Positions 11,940 through 23,404 of a stretch of DNA of 64,000 nt are shown here, one piece after another; position 1 is the first letter of the stretch; every line of letters begins with the position of its first letter. The translations under genes and the position numbers were made by a program. The notes below the pieces were generated by a model. That model had not been told where the DNA came from, made no database searches, and saw only the letters and a list, made by a program, of their open reading frames with translations. Origin of the DNA: Puccinia triticina (lineage: Eukaryota > Basidiomycota > Pucciniomycetes > Pucciniales > Pucciniaceae); assembly GCF_026914185.1 (NCBI RefSeq), contig NC_070566.1:7049931-7113930 (forward strand). Direction: 5' to 3'.

Positions 11940-12560
11940 TATCTGAGGGGCCTTCCTTTGCCCAAAGGCCCTCGATTATATATTTGAGCTACAACCGGTA
12001 GGGTTGTAGCTCTTATTGCAAATGCTTCCTTGGTTTCTCGGCCGGAGGAAGGAGTGCTTCTGACAAGGATGACGGGAGTGAAGGGGGATTCCACTAGTCC
12101 CTTTGCTCCCGTTCATTCTCATTTGTCATTCTATCTTTTTGCTATTCCTCGGCTGAAGGAATAGTGTGGTTTTATGTTCCATCATCGGCCGGGGGAGGAG
12201 GAGTAGTATAATTCTGTTTCTTTCCTCCCCAACCAAAGTCCTTCTATTTCTCATGGAGACTACTCTCTGTTTAGTAGTCTCTTTGAGAGTTTCTGGCAAC
12301 CCTTTCTCTTGGCTTGAGAACGGGTTTGAACTATTGTTCTTTCTCCTGCCGATTCTTTGGCCGGAGCTTATTACCCTTACTCGTCTAAGGGATCTTTATT
12401 ATTATGTATGTAGTTATTTGTTGTTCTTATTCTGTGCGCGGCGCTCCGCGCCGCAGCTGAGACTTTCCAAGAAAGAAGTTTATTTTGTACGTGGCGCTCT
12501 GCGCCGCTATTAGTACATACAATTTTTGTAATGTTACAATAGTTAGCCGGGCTCTAACTT
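11940..12560. other. Dense run of strong hairpins, possible mitochondrial insertion (NUMT)
   Basis: Successive stem-loops follow each other. Examples are GGGCCTT...AAGGCCC, GAGCTACAACC...GGTTGTAGCTC, ACGGGAG...CTCCCGT, GAGACTACT...AGTAGTCTC and GCGGCGCTCCGCGCCGC, set in otherwise AT-rich DNA. GC-rich hairpin clusters in AT-rich surroundings are typical of fungal mitochondrial intergenic DNA. No mitochondrial gene is visible, so this is inference. Confidence 0.4.
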
Positions 12561-12589
12561 ATTATAGTAGCCCGGCTGACACTTGAGGT

Positions 12590-13400
12590 CACTGGTTCAA
12601 TCCTGGCTTGGGGGACTAAATATGGAGCTCCGTCCGGTGCTAGGCCGGCGGCAGCGCTGGGAGGGGAAAGGTGCTCTGGGAGCTGCCCTCACGGATGGTC
12701 CGCAAAAATGAGTCAACGGGGATTCAAGTGATAGCTTTGGGTGGGGGTGGTTTTGAGAGTTTGCCGGGGTTTGGATCCTCGGCGGCGGTTGGGTATTGTT
12801 TGCTTGGATTCTTGAAGCTCAAAGGGACTCTGGGGACTCTTGACTCGGAAAAAAAAAATCTTGATTTTTGATAACTCCTGAATTGGATCAGAACAGTTTC
12901 TATGGCCTCCCATCCTCCAAGATCGCCCGGAACTTGGATTCCTGGAGGCCTGTCACACATATGTCATCATCTCCTCACGTGCCATGCGCGCGCACTACAA
13001 AACCAAACCAAACACAAGGGAGGAAGAGAGGAAGATAGGGAAACAAAACAAAAGTCCACTAGAGGAAGGAAACCAGAAATGAAACTGAAGAAGAGCTGAG
13101 AAAAGGAAAGAGAGCCACATTCTGAGGGTTGAGAGGACAGAAAAGAAGCAAGAGCCAGAGAGGAGAGCAGGGGTCCCAAAATCAGACACAACACATAAAA
13201 AAAAACCCACAGTCAACTCTCTGTTAGGACCAAGAAAGAAGAAGGAGAGAAGGAAACGGAATCTAGAGAAAGAAGGAAGGGGGGGGAAACCTTGCTGTCT
13301 TGAGGTCTTGAGTCTTGATTTAGATGAGGGTACCGGTGAGATTGAGAACTAAAAGCTGTTCTGACTACCATATTGGCCACCACATTGGTGGGGATGATTA
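12590..13400 (+). repeat. Diverged inverted copy of the 59160-59980 region
   Basis: The segment CGGTGCTAGGCCGGCGGCAG at about 12635, the block around TGGATTCCTGGAGGCCTGTC at 12940 and the CTGACTACCAT segment near 13370 all recur in the same order, reverse complemented, between 59960 and 59180. Exons cannot be read through this copy because of frameshifts and stops. It is either a decayed paralogue of the subtelomeric gene or a dispersed element present in both places. Confidence 0.75.
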
Positions 13401-13967
13401 ATTTTTTCTCATCCCAGCTGAAGATTAGAGACATCCAGCCTGAGAAAATGGTCCTTCAATCATCCACAGAATGGCTCATGGTCCATCCATTGGATGGTTT
13501 GTCTGAACCATCCAACCCAAGGGAATTACAATGTATGTCCAAAGGATAGACCCACCCACACCAGAGCTAGACAGCTGAAGGTGCAACCATTGGTCCATCC
13601 AATGGATTTCCTGGATGACCCGTGGTGTAGCTAGCTTGTGAGCTAACTGTTGCTAAATGTAGGAGGGGTTAGCTCAAACTGTAGCATCTCTCTAATTTAG
13701 CTGAGGCTTAGATCAACTTGTCACAATTCTTGGTTGCCCACGTGGGTGTGTGGACTGATAGCCGCTGGTCTGCCCCCTGCAAGGGTCAGCCGTGGAATCC
13801 TTGTCAATTTTAAGTCAGTCCCACATGGAGTTACTCCCTGGGTGTACATTACAATACAGTAAAAAATTACATATTTTATCCCAGAGGGCAGATATGGATA
13901 ACTGAAAATAGTTACAGTGTCCAAAATTGCCCCCGTAACGTACCGTAACGTATCTGACCAATGCTGG
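13401..13967. other. No supported gene
   Basis: Contains a small hairpin TGGTCCATCC/GGATGG near 13478 repeated in weaker form near 13590. No coding evidence. Confidence 0.4.
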
Positions 13968-13994
13968 TGGTGGACACACTTTTCATAGTGGCGG
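13968..13994. repeat. Left fragment of the 21-bp minisatellite
   Basis: One unit (ACACACTTTTCATAGTGGCG) lies directly left of the solo LTR. The remaining units lie directly right of it at 15192-15330, so the LTR split the array. Confidence 0.85.
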
Positions 13995-14085
13995 TGTAAG
14001 ACTCAAAAGTGATTGTGAAATCCTTTTGCTGAATGGAGAAGGGGATGATGGAGGTGCAAAACTCTGCCCTTCTATACTATCAGAT

Positions 14086-14117
<32 letters not shown>

Positions 14118-15191
14118 TTAATCAAGTGATAGGTCTGGTCTGTTCCAGATGAAGCTTGTTTGATGACAGGGATGTGAAAGTAGAGAGTGAGGTGATGAGA
14201 GTTGACTGGTTGTCTCCGGTGAGGATTGAACCCAGGTCCTTGAGGTGGGGGTACAAAAGGTTGAGAAGAGCGACTAGGTTGAGCAGGGCAAATGTCCCAA
14301 GCAGGAGTTGAACCAGGAGCTAGGCAACTTGTGACAGGCACGTGAATTGTCAACCAAGTGATATGAGGGTATGAGAGTGAGTTCAGTTGTTATTGCAGAT
14401 ATGTAAGGGTTGTTATATGGGTTGTTATAATGGGTAAGGGTACTAATAATTGTGGTTGTTGTGTCTGTATAACTGGTGGGTACTGAACTGAGGGAAAAAC
14501 AACTGGGGGAGAGAGCTCCTTATATAGAAAAATGTGAGGGAATTTAGCTCCAGGGCAGCCCCTGGGTGAGGGATTTTAGCTGGTGCAAACAGAAGATTGA
14601 GGGAATTTAGCTAGTGGGGCTGTGCACAAGTGGTGTCAGAAGATGCTAAATACAGGTAAAAGTGGGGTGAGAAATGAAGAATGAGGTGATACTAATGCAA
14701 GGAGTGCATAAATGAGGTGGAGAAATGTCAAATACAGGGGTCTTTCATGCAAGGGGTGCATGAGTGGTGTCAGAATAATGTAAAGAATGCAGGAATGGGG
14801 TCAGAAGAATGCATGCAGCTGCAAGGGGTACATAAATGAAGCGGGACCATGTCAAATACAGGGGAAATGGGGTGCAACCCCTGCATATGCAGTGGATATA
14901 AGTGGGTCTAAAAGAGAGTATGTGTTTGGATGGGCTGGGTTAATGTATACTTGGGAAAGGTGGCTTGAGGCTTGTGACAGGTTGATAACTGGGGCTGGCT
15001 GTGTGATAGGTGTCCATGAGGGTGTAACTTCCAATCCAGAGGGGTTCCAGTGATGCTTCCAGTGAGGGCTAGGGGTAAAATTGGCCGTAGAATCCATTCC
15101 TGGTGTCCATTTGGTGCTATCTTGAGGCCTAGTATGAGTAAATCTGTAGACAAGAAAAAACTTTTGATTTTTCACTTTTCCATCTACCACA
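13995..15191 (-). mobile_element. Solo LTR (1197 bp), same family as the 42886-56324 element
   Basis: Read on the minus strand it starts TGTGGTAG and ends GAGTCTTACA, matching the LTRs at 42886-43957 and 55276-56324 over both termini. Examples are CAAGCTTACCTTGGTGG and CATTCAGCAAAAGG near the end, and GGCCTCAAGATA-like sequence near the start. A TATA-like TATATAAGG and the GGAGCTAAATTCCCTC motif are conserved in the middle. The 4 bases GCGG flank both sides (13991-13994, 15192-15195). There is no internal region or second LTR, so this is a recombination product. Confidence 0.9.
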
Positions 15192-15330
15192 GCGGACACA
15201 CTTTTCATAGTGGCCGACACACTTTTCATAGTGGCAGACACCCTTTTCATAGTGGGAGACACACTTTTCATGGTAGCAGACGCACTTTTCATAGCGGCGG
15301 ACATACTTTTCAGAGTGCCAGAGGCAGAAT
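15192..15330. repeat. 21-bp minisatellite, about six units
   Basis: Units of the form ACACACTTTTCATAGTGGCNG repeat in register. On the minus strand they encode a heptapeptide repeat (MKSVSAT) without a stop. The unit length is a multiple of three, but no larger gene is evident. Confidence 0.85.
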
Positions 15331-15727
15331 TTTTTTTTGTGCTGTACCAAAGGGGCCGTAGATCAGGGCCTATGCAAGCCCCCTAAAGCTTGCGCAGGCT
15401 TTCTACGGGCCCCTCTGAGCCTTATTTGAATTTATTCCAATATTTGAGTTTAAAATTGTGCAGACATGTTTGACTCAAATCAAATACAAATACAAATACT
15501 CAAATTGATTTGATTCAATGTGCTATCCTTTGAGCTGCAGGCCTTCAATCTGGCACCAGGGCGGCCTAATTGACCCACCGGACACAATTTTAGTGTGGTG
15601 TCCAAGTTTGAAACCAGCCAAATGATTGGAGGCAGTCCTCAGTGCTCACTCAAAATTTCCTTACTCCCAAGTTCCTCCTTTGGAGGCTTGCACTTTGCGC
15701 AAGGGGCGCCAGCCTGCCAACTCAGAA
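15331..15727. other. No supported gene; one hairpin at 15348-15413
   Basis: GGGGCCGTAGA near 15350 pairs with TCTACGGGCCCC near 15400. Nothing else is recognisable. Confidence 0.4.
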
Positions 15728-16969
15728 CACTACAAACATTATGTACTTTACATGCATGTATAGTGGTTCAAAGTCATGGTATAGCGGTTTGACATATAGT
15801 GGTTGCATTTTTTTTAAAGTAATCCAGATTGTATTATTGAATTGAAGAAGCAATTGACTTTGTATAGTTTCAAATTTACATCTTAATGTCAAAATGCATC
15901 TTTGAAAATGGCCCATTAGCAGCATTTTTCCTCATCATCTGGAATAGAAGTAGCTTAGAGCATGCACATTGGGGTGGACAAATTCCACAACTGTGAATCA
16001 AATGGCGCACAAATGTTCTCCATTGAATAATCTTCTATAATAAAAACTCTCCTCACTGATTGTGGCATTACACACTGGTGCAAAACATCAAAAACAGGTG
16101 AAAATCCTGCTATTTAAGCTGCAAGCATGCACATTGGGGTAGAAAAATGCCGCAACTGTAGATTGAATGGTCCCCAAATGTTCTTAATTAAATATTCCTC
16201 CATAAAAAATGCTTTCCTCACTGATTGTGGCATTACACACTGGTGCAAAACAGCAAAAACAGGTGAAAATCCTGCTATTTAGGCTGTGAGCATGCACATT
16301 GGGGTGGAAAAATGCCGCAACTGTAAATTTAATGGTGCCCAAATACTCTCCATTGAATAAAATTCCATAATTAATACTCTTCTCACTGATTGTGGCATTA
16401 CACACTGGTGCAAAACAGCAAAAACAGGTGAAAATCCTGCTATCTAGGCTGCAAGCATGCACATTGGGGTGGAAAAATAGTGCAAATGTAAATTGAATGC
16501 TGATCAAATTTTCTCCATTGAATAATATTTTATAATATATACTCTTCTCACTTATTTTGGCATTACACACTGGTGCAAAACATCAAAAACAGGTGAAAAT
16601 CCTGCTATTTAGGCTGCAAGCATGTACATTGGGGTGGGAAAATAGCGCAAATGTAAATTGAATGCTGAAAATTTTTTCTCCATTGAATATTCTCTCATAA
16701 AAAACACTCTCCTCACTGATTGTGGCACTAACCACTGATGCAAACCAACTTATATTCCAGATAATGGTGCAAACTCTTGCTAATGGGCCATTTTCAAAGA
16801 CACATTTTGACATGAAGATGTAAATTTGAAACTATACCAAGTCAATTGCTTCTTCAATTCAATAATAAAATCTGGATTACTTCAAAAAAACGCAACCACT
16901 GCGTGTCAAACCGCTATACCATGACTTTGAACTGCTATACATGCATGTAAAGTACAAATGTTTGTAGTG
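15728..16969. mobile_element. Small CACTA-type non-autonomous element, 1242 bp
   Basis: It begins CACTACAAACATT and ends with the reverse complement, TTTGTAGTG, with inverted similarity continuing for about 200 bp at each end. The flanking triplets are GAA and GAT, an imperfect 3-bp target duplication. The centre (about 15960-16760) holds five tandem units of 161-167 bp, each starting GCATGCACATTGGGGTGGA. The CACTA termini and tandem subterminal repeats point to the EnSpm/CACTA superfamily. No transposase is encoded. Confidence 0.75.
15960..16760. repeat. Tandem repeat inside the small CACTA element, about 164-bp unit x5
   Basis: Starts of successive units at about 15962, 16129, 16290, 16457 and 16618. 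Each unit contains ATTGTGGCATTACACACTGG and AAAACAGGTGAAAATCCTGC. Confidence 0.85.
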
Positions 16970-17540
16970 GATGGGGGGACTGACTGAGTTTGGTTAGTGA
17001 GTCTGTTGGACCCCAAAAACTTTAACTTAATGCAAATCCCCCCTGGTGGGCTCTGTGGCTGGCAGGGAAGCAGCCCCTCCCGCAGGGAGGGACTTGCGCA
17101 TTCACACAAATTTTATGCGGAAGCAGAAAGTCCATTTGGCTGAGAGGGTTTTAATTTTTTACAGCTCCTCCTCCAGAATCTTCATACGTCTTCCCCATTG
17201 GTAAACTATGCTACATTACTCTGCCTTCAATTTGGCCTACTCAGAATTTCTCTATCACTATCTGTTGACCTTCAATGATCTTTTGAAAAATTGAAGACTG
17301 TGCCAGTTTTGCAAATGAGGGTCCACTGGTTTGGGACTCCAGGAAACAGTTTTCTGGCTACAAGACAACTGAGTGGCTCAAAGTCTTCCCAAGGACAGTC
17401 ATTACAATTCTGTCTATTCAATTTTACTTGATGTTTTTTTCCTTTTGGTGTAGCAGATACTTTCTGCTTATGCTTGAATTGAGAGATAACACATGCGGGT
17501 CCCCCGGACCTCCGTTCGAGTGGCTTTGTTAAGCTCGTTG
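16970..17540. other. No supported gene
   Basis: Non-coding as far as I can see. The right end (17528-17564) carries a TTGGAGATGCTCTAAGGG sequence that matches 3632-3653 in reverse complement and may be a transposon terminus. Confidence 0.4.
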
Positions 17541-17550
17541 GAGATGCTCT

Positions 17551-18560
17551 AAGGGTTGAAGTGTATAGATATCCGAACCAGATATTTACGGATCCTCACA
17601 ATCATCATGCCGTTGCTATAAAGTAACCCGTCCTCTGTTTATCATCCACCACCTGGCTAACGTTAGTCATGGAGGGATTGATGACACCAGCCATTTTCTT
17701 TCCTTTACTTTCCTAGTGTGAATTCACAGTACATCCTGATCCATTTACCCCAACGCTTACTTTTCGATGTCTGTTCCACACTTTCCAAGGAATTGGTATT
17801 TAGCTTATGGGGTTCAATTCCTCGATTGTTCTTTCTATCACCAACACCCAAAAATTCTGTGGCATCTTAGATTCTTCCGGCACATCAGGACTTTCCCTTC
17901 CGATTAGCCTCTATAGCTTTTGTATGAATTGATCAAGTTGAACATCATCACTTCCAAAAGCTAGCTAGAATTCATAAAAATTCTCTCAATCTGATCTTGG
18001 TAGCCTTGAAATGCAACCACCAGTCCTTATGAAAGGAGAAGCGCGTGCATACTGGCTAAGGGTTGAAGTGTAGATATCCGAACTGGATATTTACGAATCG
18101 TCACAATCATCATGCCGTTGCTATAAAGTAACCCGTCCTCTGTGTATCATCCACCACCTGGCTAACGTTAGTCATGGAGGGATTGATGACACCAGTCATT
18201 TTCTTTCCTTTACTTTCCTAGTGTGAATTCACAGTACATCATCCATTTGCCCCAACGCTTACTTTTCGATGCCTGTTCCACACTTTCCAAGGAATTGGTA
18301 TTTAACTCATGGGGTTCAATTCGTCGATTGTTCTTTCTATCCCCAAAACCCAAAAATTCTGTGGCATCTTAGATTCTTCCGGCACATCAGGACTTTCCCT
18401 TCCGATTAGCCTCTATAGCTTTTGTATGAATTGATCAAGTTGAACATCATCACTTCCAAAAGCTAGCTAGAATTCATAAAAATTCTCTCAATCTGATCTC
18501 GGTAGCCTTGAAATGCAACCACCAGTCCTTATCAAAGGAGAAGGGCACGCCGCTCGGTCG
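17551..18560 (+). repeat. Direct tandem duplication (about 505 bp x2) of the sedolisin upstream region and start
   Basis: 17551-18057 and 18058-18560 are nearly identical, with a few substitutions and small indels. Each unit starts AAGGGTTGAAGTGTA and ends with the ATG and first codons of the sedolisin gene (MQPPVL). The second unit serves the intact gene. Confidence 0.9.
18011..18073 (+). pseudogene. Truncated duplicate of the sedolisin start, now a 20-codon ORF
   Basis: The ATG at 18011 is followed by codons reading MQPPVLMKGEARAYW, matching the first ten residues of the real gene. The frame then runs into the duplication junction and stops at 18071-18073. If transcription begins in the first unit, this would act as an upstream ORF ahead of the true start at 18513. 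Confidence 0.75.
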
Positions 18561-21500
18561 GTATCCATATTCTTGATCCTGCTCTTTAGTCTAGTTACTC
18601 CGATCTCGGCAGCGCCTCAATTCGAAAAGATCATACACGAAAAAAGAGTACCGAATACCTCGTGGAAGCGACAAGAAGATTTCCAATCAATCGTTGGACC
18701 TTCCTTCCTTCTTTCCCTTCAGTTTGGTCTCAAACAATCCAATCTCCACACGTTACACGACGAGTTAATGAAAGTATCGCATCCCGATTCATCATCCTAT
18801 GGAAACCACTGGAGTCCTGAAAGGGTTAAGAAACATTTTTTGCCGTCTGAACAGGCGATAAATGAAGTTTCTTCTTGGCTCGAAACCCAGAAATCCGATC
18901 GGGGAGGTCTTCATCAGCCTAGAATGAGTCCAGGAGGGACCTGGGTCAACATTCGGCTCCCCTTGTCGGAAGCAGAGAAGCTATTAGATACTAAGTATCA
19001 TGTATATTTAAATGAAGCAACGGGCCAGACTCACATCGGTAAGTATTTGATTTTTATCACAAGCAAGCAACAGTGAAACTCAGTTCTAACCTCATGGACC
19101 CTACTTCTATCCCATTTCTCGTGATGATCTTGGGGGAACGGTTGGCCCGCAGCGTGTGAGGACTATAAGCTACCAAAGCATCTTTTGCAGCACATAGATA
19201 TTGTCATGCCCACAGTCCACTTTGACACTGCACCGGCCACTAATAGGTATCAACACGCCGGTTTTGGTCAAGATCTGCCAATTACTTCGAGGAAGCAAAA
19301 GCGAGGAACGCCCACCGGTCAATCTTTTACTGCCCCTCAAGTCATTCCGGTTCCAGGAGCAGCTCGGCGACTGGGCAATCCAAGTAGCGGAAACATACCA
19401 CATTACTCAAAAGACTTCAATCCCTCTGAAATCTCGCACATGAAACACGATCTTGCGCACTGTGCAAACGTGACAACAATAGAATGTTTGAAGTAAGTTA
19501 AAACGGTTGTTGATTGTTAGATTTCGAGACTCATCGTCTTCAGTGTATTTTCCAAACTGAGATTGAACACATCCGTATTCGTGAATTACTAAAGAGCCCT
19601 TTACAAATTCGGAGATTATGAAATGACCTCACCAGCTAAACACAGCCTAGCAATTGGTAAGTCTCCGCTTAGGCCTGTGGATCTTGCTTTCCCTTAGAAA
19701 ACCCCTAAAAATTCCCGTCATCGGTATATTGGCTTAATTCATTCATGATATCTAACAGTCGAGTATACACCCCAATCAGTCATCTACAAGGATATGGACT
19801 TGTTTTTCTCAGTTCAGTTAAGAGAATTTGTAGGTTTTTCCTGAGAGGCCCTTGACTTACATTTTAAGTTTTTCTCTAGACCTTCGCTCCGAAAGTTAAA
19901 GGATCCCGTCCGAATCTTGTCCCGATTGATGGCGGTAAGCTTGGTAGAAAATGAAATCAAATCCGCGCCCTCGAGAACTGAAGCTGGTTGCCCATCTATT
20001 TAGGGGAGCTGAATCAAGAAACCACGGAATTCGGCTTGAATGGCGAGAGCAATCTTGATTTGCAATATTCTATGCCCCTTGTATATCCTCTCAATGTTGA
20101 GTCATTTGGATCTCGATTATCAGTGCATCGGGTATGCATTAATGAGTAAACTTACGCGTTCGTGGCCCGCTTCCTCGGTATCCCTTACCTTTATCAACAC
20201 TGGTTCAGATCTCGCTATACCAAGTGGGGGATCCCGAAATAGGAGGAAGCTTTAACAACTTGTACGCGCCAATATATAATCACCTTGACGACTAGCCGGC
20301 GTGCCGGAAATTCTGACTTTTTGTGATTATATAGTCTCGATGCCTTAGATTCCAGCTATTGTTCCTCGCCATTAGACCCTATGCAAGATGGCCTTTACCC
20401 AAATCCACGAGGTTACCCCAAGCGTGACTGTGGAATTGTCAAACCTGCTAATGTTATCTCAACTTCGTATGGTAAGTCTGGACCTTTGGAGCCTCTTGAA
20501 TTATTATTTAACGCATCACATTCGATCTAGGAATGAACGAAGCCGATGCAACACCGTCATACCTTATACGACAATGCAACGAGTACGCAAAGTTGGGACT
20601 CATGGGGACCTCTTTCCTCTTTTCTTCAGGGTACGTGCACACATCTTCATCTTTCTTTTTTCTAGTATTGGCTCTCACTAGTAGATTAGAAAGGAGATTC
20701 GTTTCCTCACCTTAGTGTTTCCTGTTCATCGCGCGAAGTGACAACGGTGTGGCCGGGAACCGAGGAGTTTGCCTCAATCGTGATGGTAGCCAAAGTGTTG
20801 AGGGCAAGGTGCGTGGCACAGAAGTATTGAATACTTCCGGATTTTCTATTGATAAGACCCCGTTTATTTTTTCAAAAAAATACCTGCATAAGATCTTCAA
20901 CCCGTCTTTCCCGGGGACATGTCCATACGTCACATCAGTCGGCGCGACTCAAGTTCCGTCGGGCAAAACGGTCCAAGATCCGGAAGTGGCATGTTATACA
21001 AAGATACAAAGTGGTGGCGGATTTAGCAACGTGTTCAAGATGCCTTCTTATCAAGCCTCAGCGGTAAAGAAATTCTTCAAAAACCATCCACCAAGAATTT
21101 CACGAGACAGGTACAACTCTTCAATGCAGACCAGGGGATTTCCAGACCTTAGTGCCAATGGTGCAAACTAGTAAGTCGGGCCAGTTCAAGTGACATGGTG
21201 CAAGTTCTTGTGATTTTTTTCCTGCTGATGCCTTGATGTTTTGCGACACGAAAGCGTGGTAGCTGTTGAGGGTAAATTTGGACTGGTTTATGGGACTTCC
21301 GCTTCAGCGCCAGTGGTCGCATCGATGCTCACCATGATCAATGACGCAAGGATGAGCTTGGGCAAAAAGGTGGGTAAAAAGAAGGGTGCGATGGCTTAGT
21401 AACGTATCAGCTAAATCACCTGTGATCTAATCCACAGCCTGTAGGTTTTATAAATCCAGTAATCTATTCCCGGAGATTTGTCAAAGCTTTTAACGATATC

Positions 21501-21844
21501 AGGTGAGCTAAAATCAGTAAAGAATATTTATGTCTAGTCATGCGCTTAACCTGGGGAACATTTTAGCGGTGGGACCAATCCAGGGTGTGATACCGAAGGC
21601 TTTTCTGCCGTAGCTGTGAGTCTCCTCTGTTCAAAATTCACCTCCCTCCAGTGAAGTCTCACTCAATCTCTGACCTGGTCTTAAATGTGCTCGTAAATCA
21701 GGGGTGGGACCCAGTTACTGGTGAGTACTCCGGACTCCTCTTTGGCTGAAATTAGCACTGTTCTAACCGGCCGTCGCCTCCAAAATTTCAGGCCTCGGAA
21801 CGATGGACTTTACAAAGTTTTTACCGATATGGAAGAAATTGTAA
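18513..21844 (+). CDS. Sedolisin / tripeptidyl-peptidase-like secreted protease (family S53)
   Basis: Fifteen exons (18513-19038, 19153-19492, 19595-19656, 19759-19829, 19880-19934, 20004-20095, 20209-20261, 20335-20471, 20531-20630, 20739-21170, 21255-21369, 21438-21502, 21567-21615, 21702-21720, 21792-21844) keep one frame for 722 residues. An N-terminal hydrophobic segment (SIFLILLFSLVTPISA) is a likely signal peptide. A pro-kumamolisin activation domain follows, ending in a YKLPKHLLQHIDIVMPT motif. The catalytic domain shows all S53 hallmarks: Glu and Asp in GESNLDLQY, the oxyanion Asp in FSSGDNG, the Ser in GTSASAP, and calcium-site residues in FNDIS and GWDPVTGLG. The family cleaves peptides at acidic pH after self-removal of the propeptide, so an extracellular or vacuolar role is expected. 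One donor (GTTGAG after 20095) is unusual but gives the conserved LYQVGD join. The gene looks intact. Confidence 0.92.
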
Positions 21845-23404
21845 AACAAAAAGCATTGAGCTTTTGGACAACTCATCCCAAGTTCTATGGCTTTCTTGCG
21901 GAGTTATCTTTGATATTGAACTTTACTCGATAGACAAAATTGATCTATGCTCACAAGAAACTTCCACATATCTGGGTCGTGGTTTTGTTAAATCTTCAAA
22001 CATATGTTATACCTTGGTTCATTTGCCTCATAGACAGTCAAGAACGGATTACTAAATTCTTCACATCCAGAAGCTAACACATGGCAACCCAAACGCCATT
22101 TTGATAAAAGGTTCATCAAATTTTTTCATGTTGGTGACTAGCTTGTGATTTCAAGATCGCACAAGATACAGTGAAATTCCTTGACCGGCTTGATAGCTTT
22201 CAGCGAACAAAGATTTCATAAATCGTTTCTCACCATCTATTGTTTGGCATTGCTCATCAATACCGTACACTTCTACCATGCAAATCATGTATAGAAATTG
22301 AGAATACACCAACACAAAAACAATTGGACCTACTTTGTGCAGCAGCAAAAAAGTCTTCGCGCACAGAATTGACTGTCCCCCGTCGCAAGCCCGCTGTGGC
22401 AGTGCGCGCAAGCCCAAAAAAACTTCGCGCGCTGCAGTGATCTCCCCCAAAAGAAGCAGAGGGGTTTGCCTCATTTTTTTTTGATAAATCAAAAGAGGGG
22501 GTCTTCCTACACCTGGGGAGTCCTTCGACGAGGATATCCCGAGGAATCCTTGTGGATTCCCCGTAGGGCCCCTGCACGAGGTTGGATCAGCGGCTGCTGG
22601 TCCACACGCTCACGTGCTCTCCACCAAATTGATCACGGGGGCACCTTGTGATGACCCCAAGGATTCCATGGATATTTACAGATATGTACCCATGGAATCC
22701 ACCTGGTCGTATGGCCGGGCCTTAAAAATGCAGCGGGAGAACAGCCCGTTAAAAACTATCTTCAGCAGGGCTCGAAGTCACAACAGAATGGAGAGCCTGT
22801 ATGTGAAGCAACATGGCACATGCAACTATTGGCCATTTCACACTGTTGCCCTCTGCTTCTTTAAACTAGGTGACCCCCCCAAACAATGGTTTGCAATCAG
22901 GGTTTTTGTTAAGTTCTTTTTTTCAATTTCTTTTCCTCCCTTCAAAATCAAGTTTTCTTGGACTTTAAAAACCTCAGGACCAGCCTGAGGTGGTCTTGGC
23001 TGGAAGTAAAAAAAAAATGCTGTGGAACCGACGTGAGCAACAAGCTGACCTGGTCTTCGCGCGTGCCAGGAAGGCAGATTGTGGAACCAACGGGGAAAGG
23101 TGTGAAGCCCATTGGTTCCACATGGAAAAAAACCGTTCTGTGGAACCAACGTGCTTACCAAGGGGTTACCAATCCAATCCTCATTGGTTCCAGAGATTAC
23201 CCTCCTGTTGTTGGTTCCACAAACGGGCAGGGCAGGAAGTACCCCCGCTGTGTAGTTGTTATGTCAAAATACAGAATTATTTCTATTTCTATGCTTTCTC
23301 ATGCTGTCACACTTGTTTATCAAAATATTTTCTATTTAGGTAGTTTCTCATGGTTTTATCTTTGCTCATCAACCAAAATATGTACTTACATTTTCCTATA
23401 TATA
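21845..23404. other. No supported gene; GTGGAACCAACG motif cluster at about 23015-23230
   Basis: GTGGAACC and GGTTCCAC alternate about eight times between 23015 and 23225. The stretch 22500-22710 contains inverted GGATTCC/GGAATCC pairs. No coding evidence. Confidence 0.5.

Noticed and set aside
14852..15304. 150-codon minus frame with heptapeptide repeats
   Set aside because: It is the 21-bp minisatellite read in frame plus the start of the solo LTR. No gene context.
16184..16813. Minus frames with repeated CFCCFAPVCNATISE-like text
   Set aside because: They are translations of the tandem repeat inside the small CACTA element.
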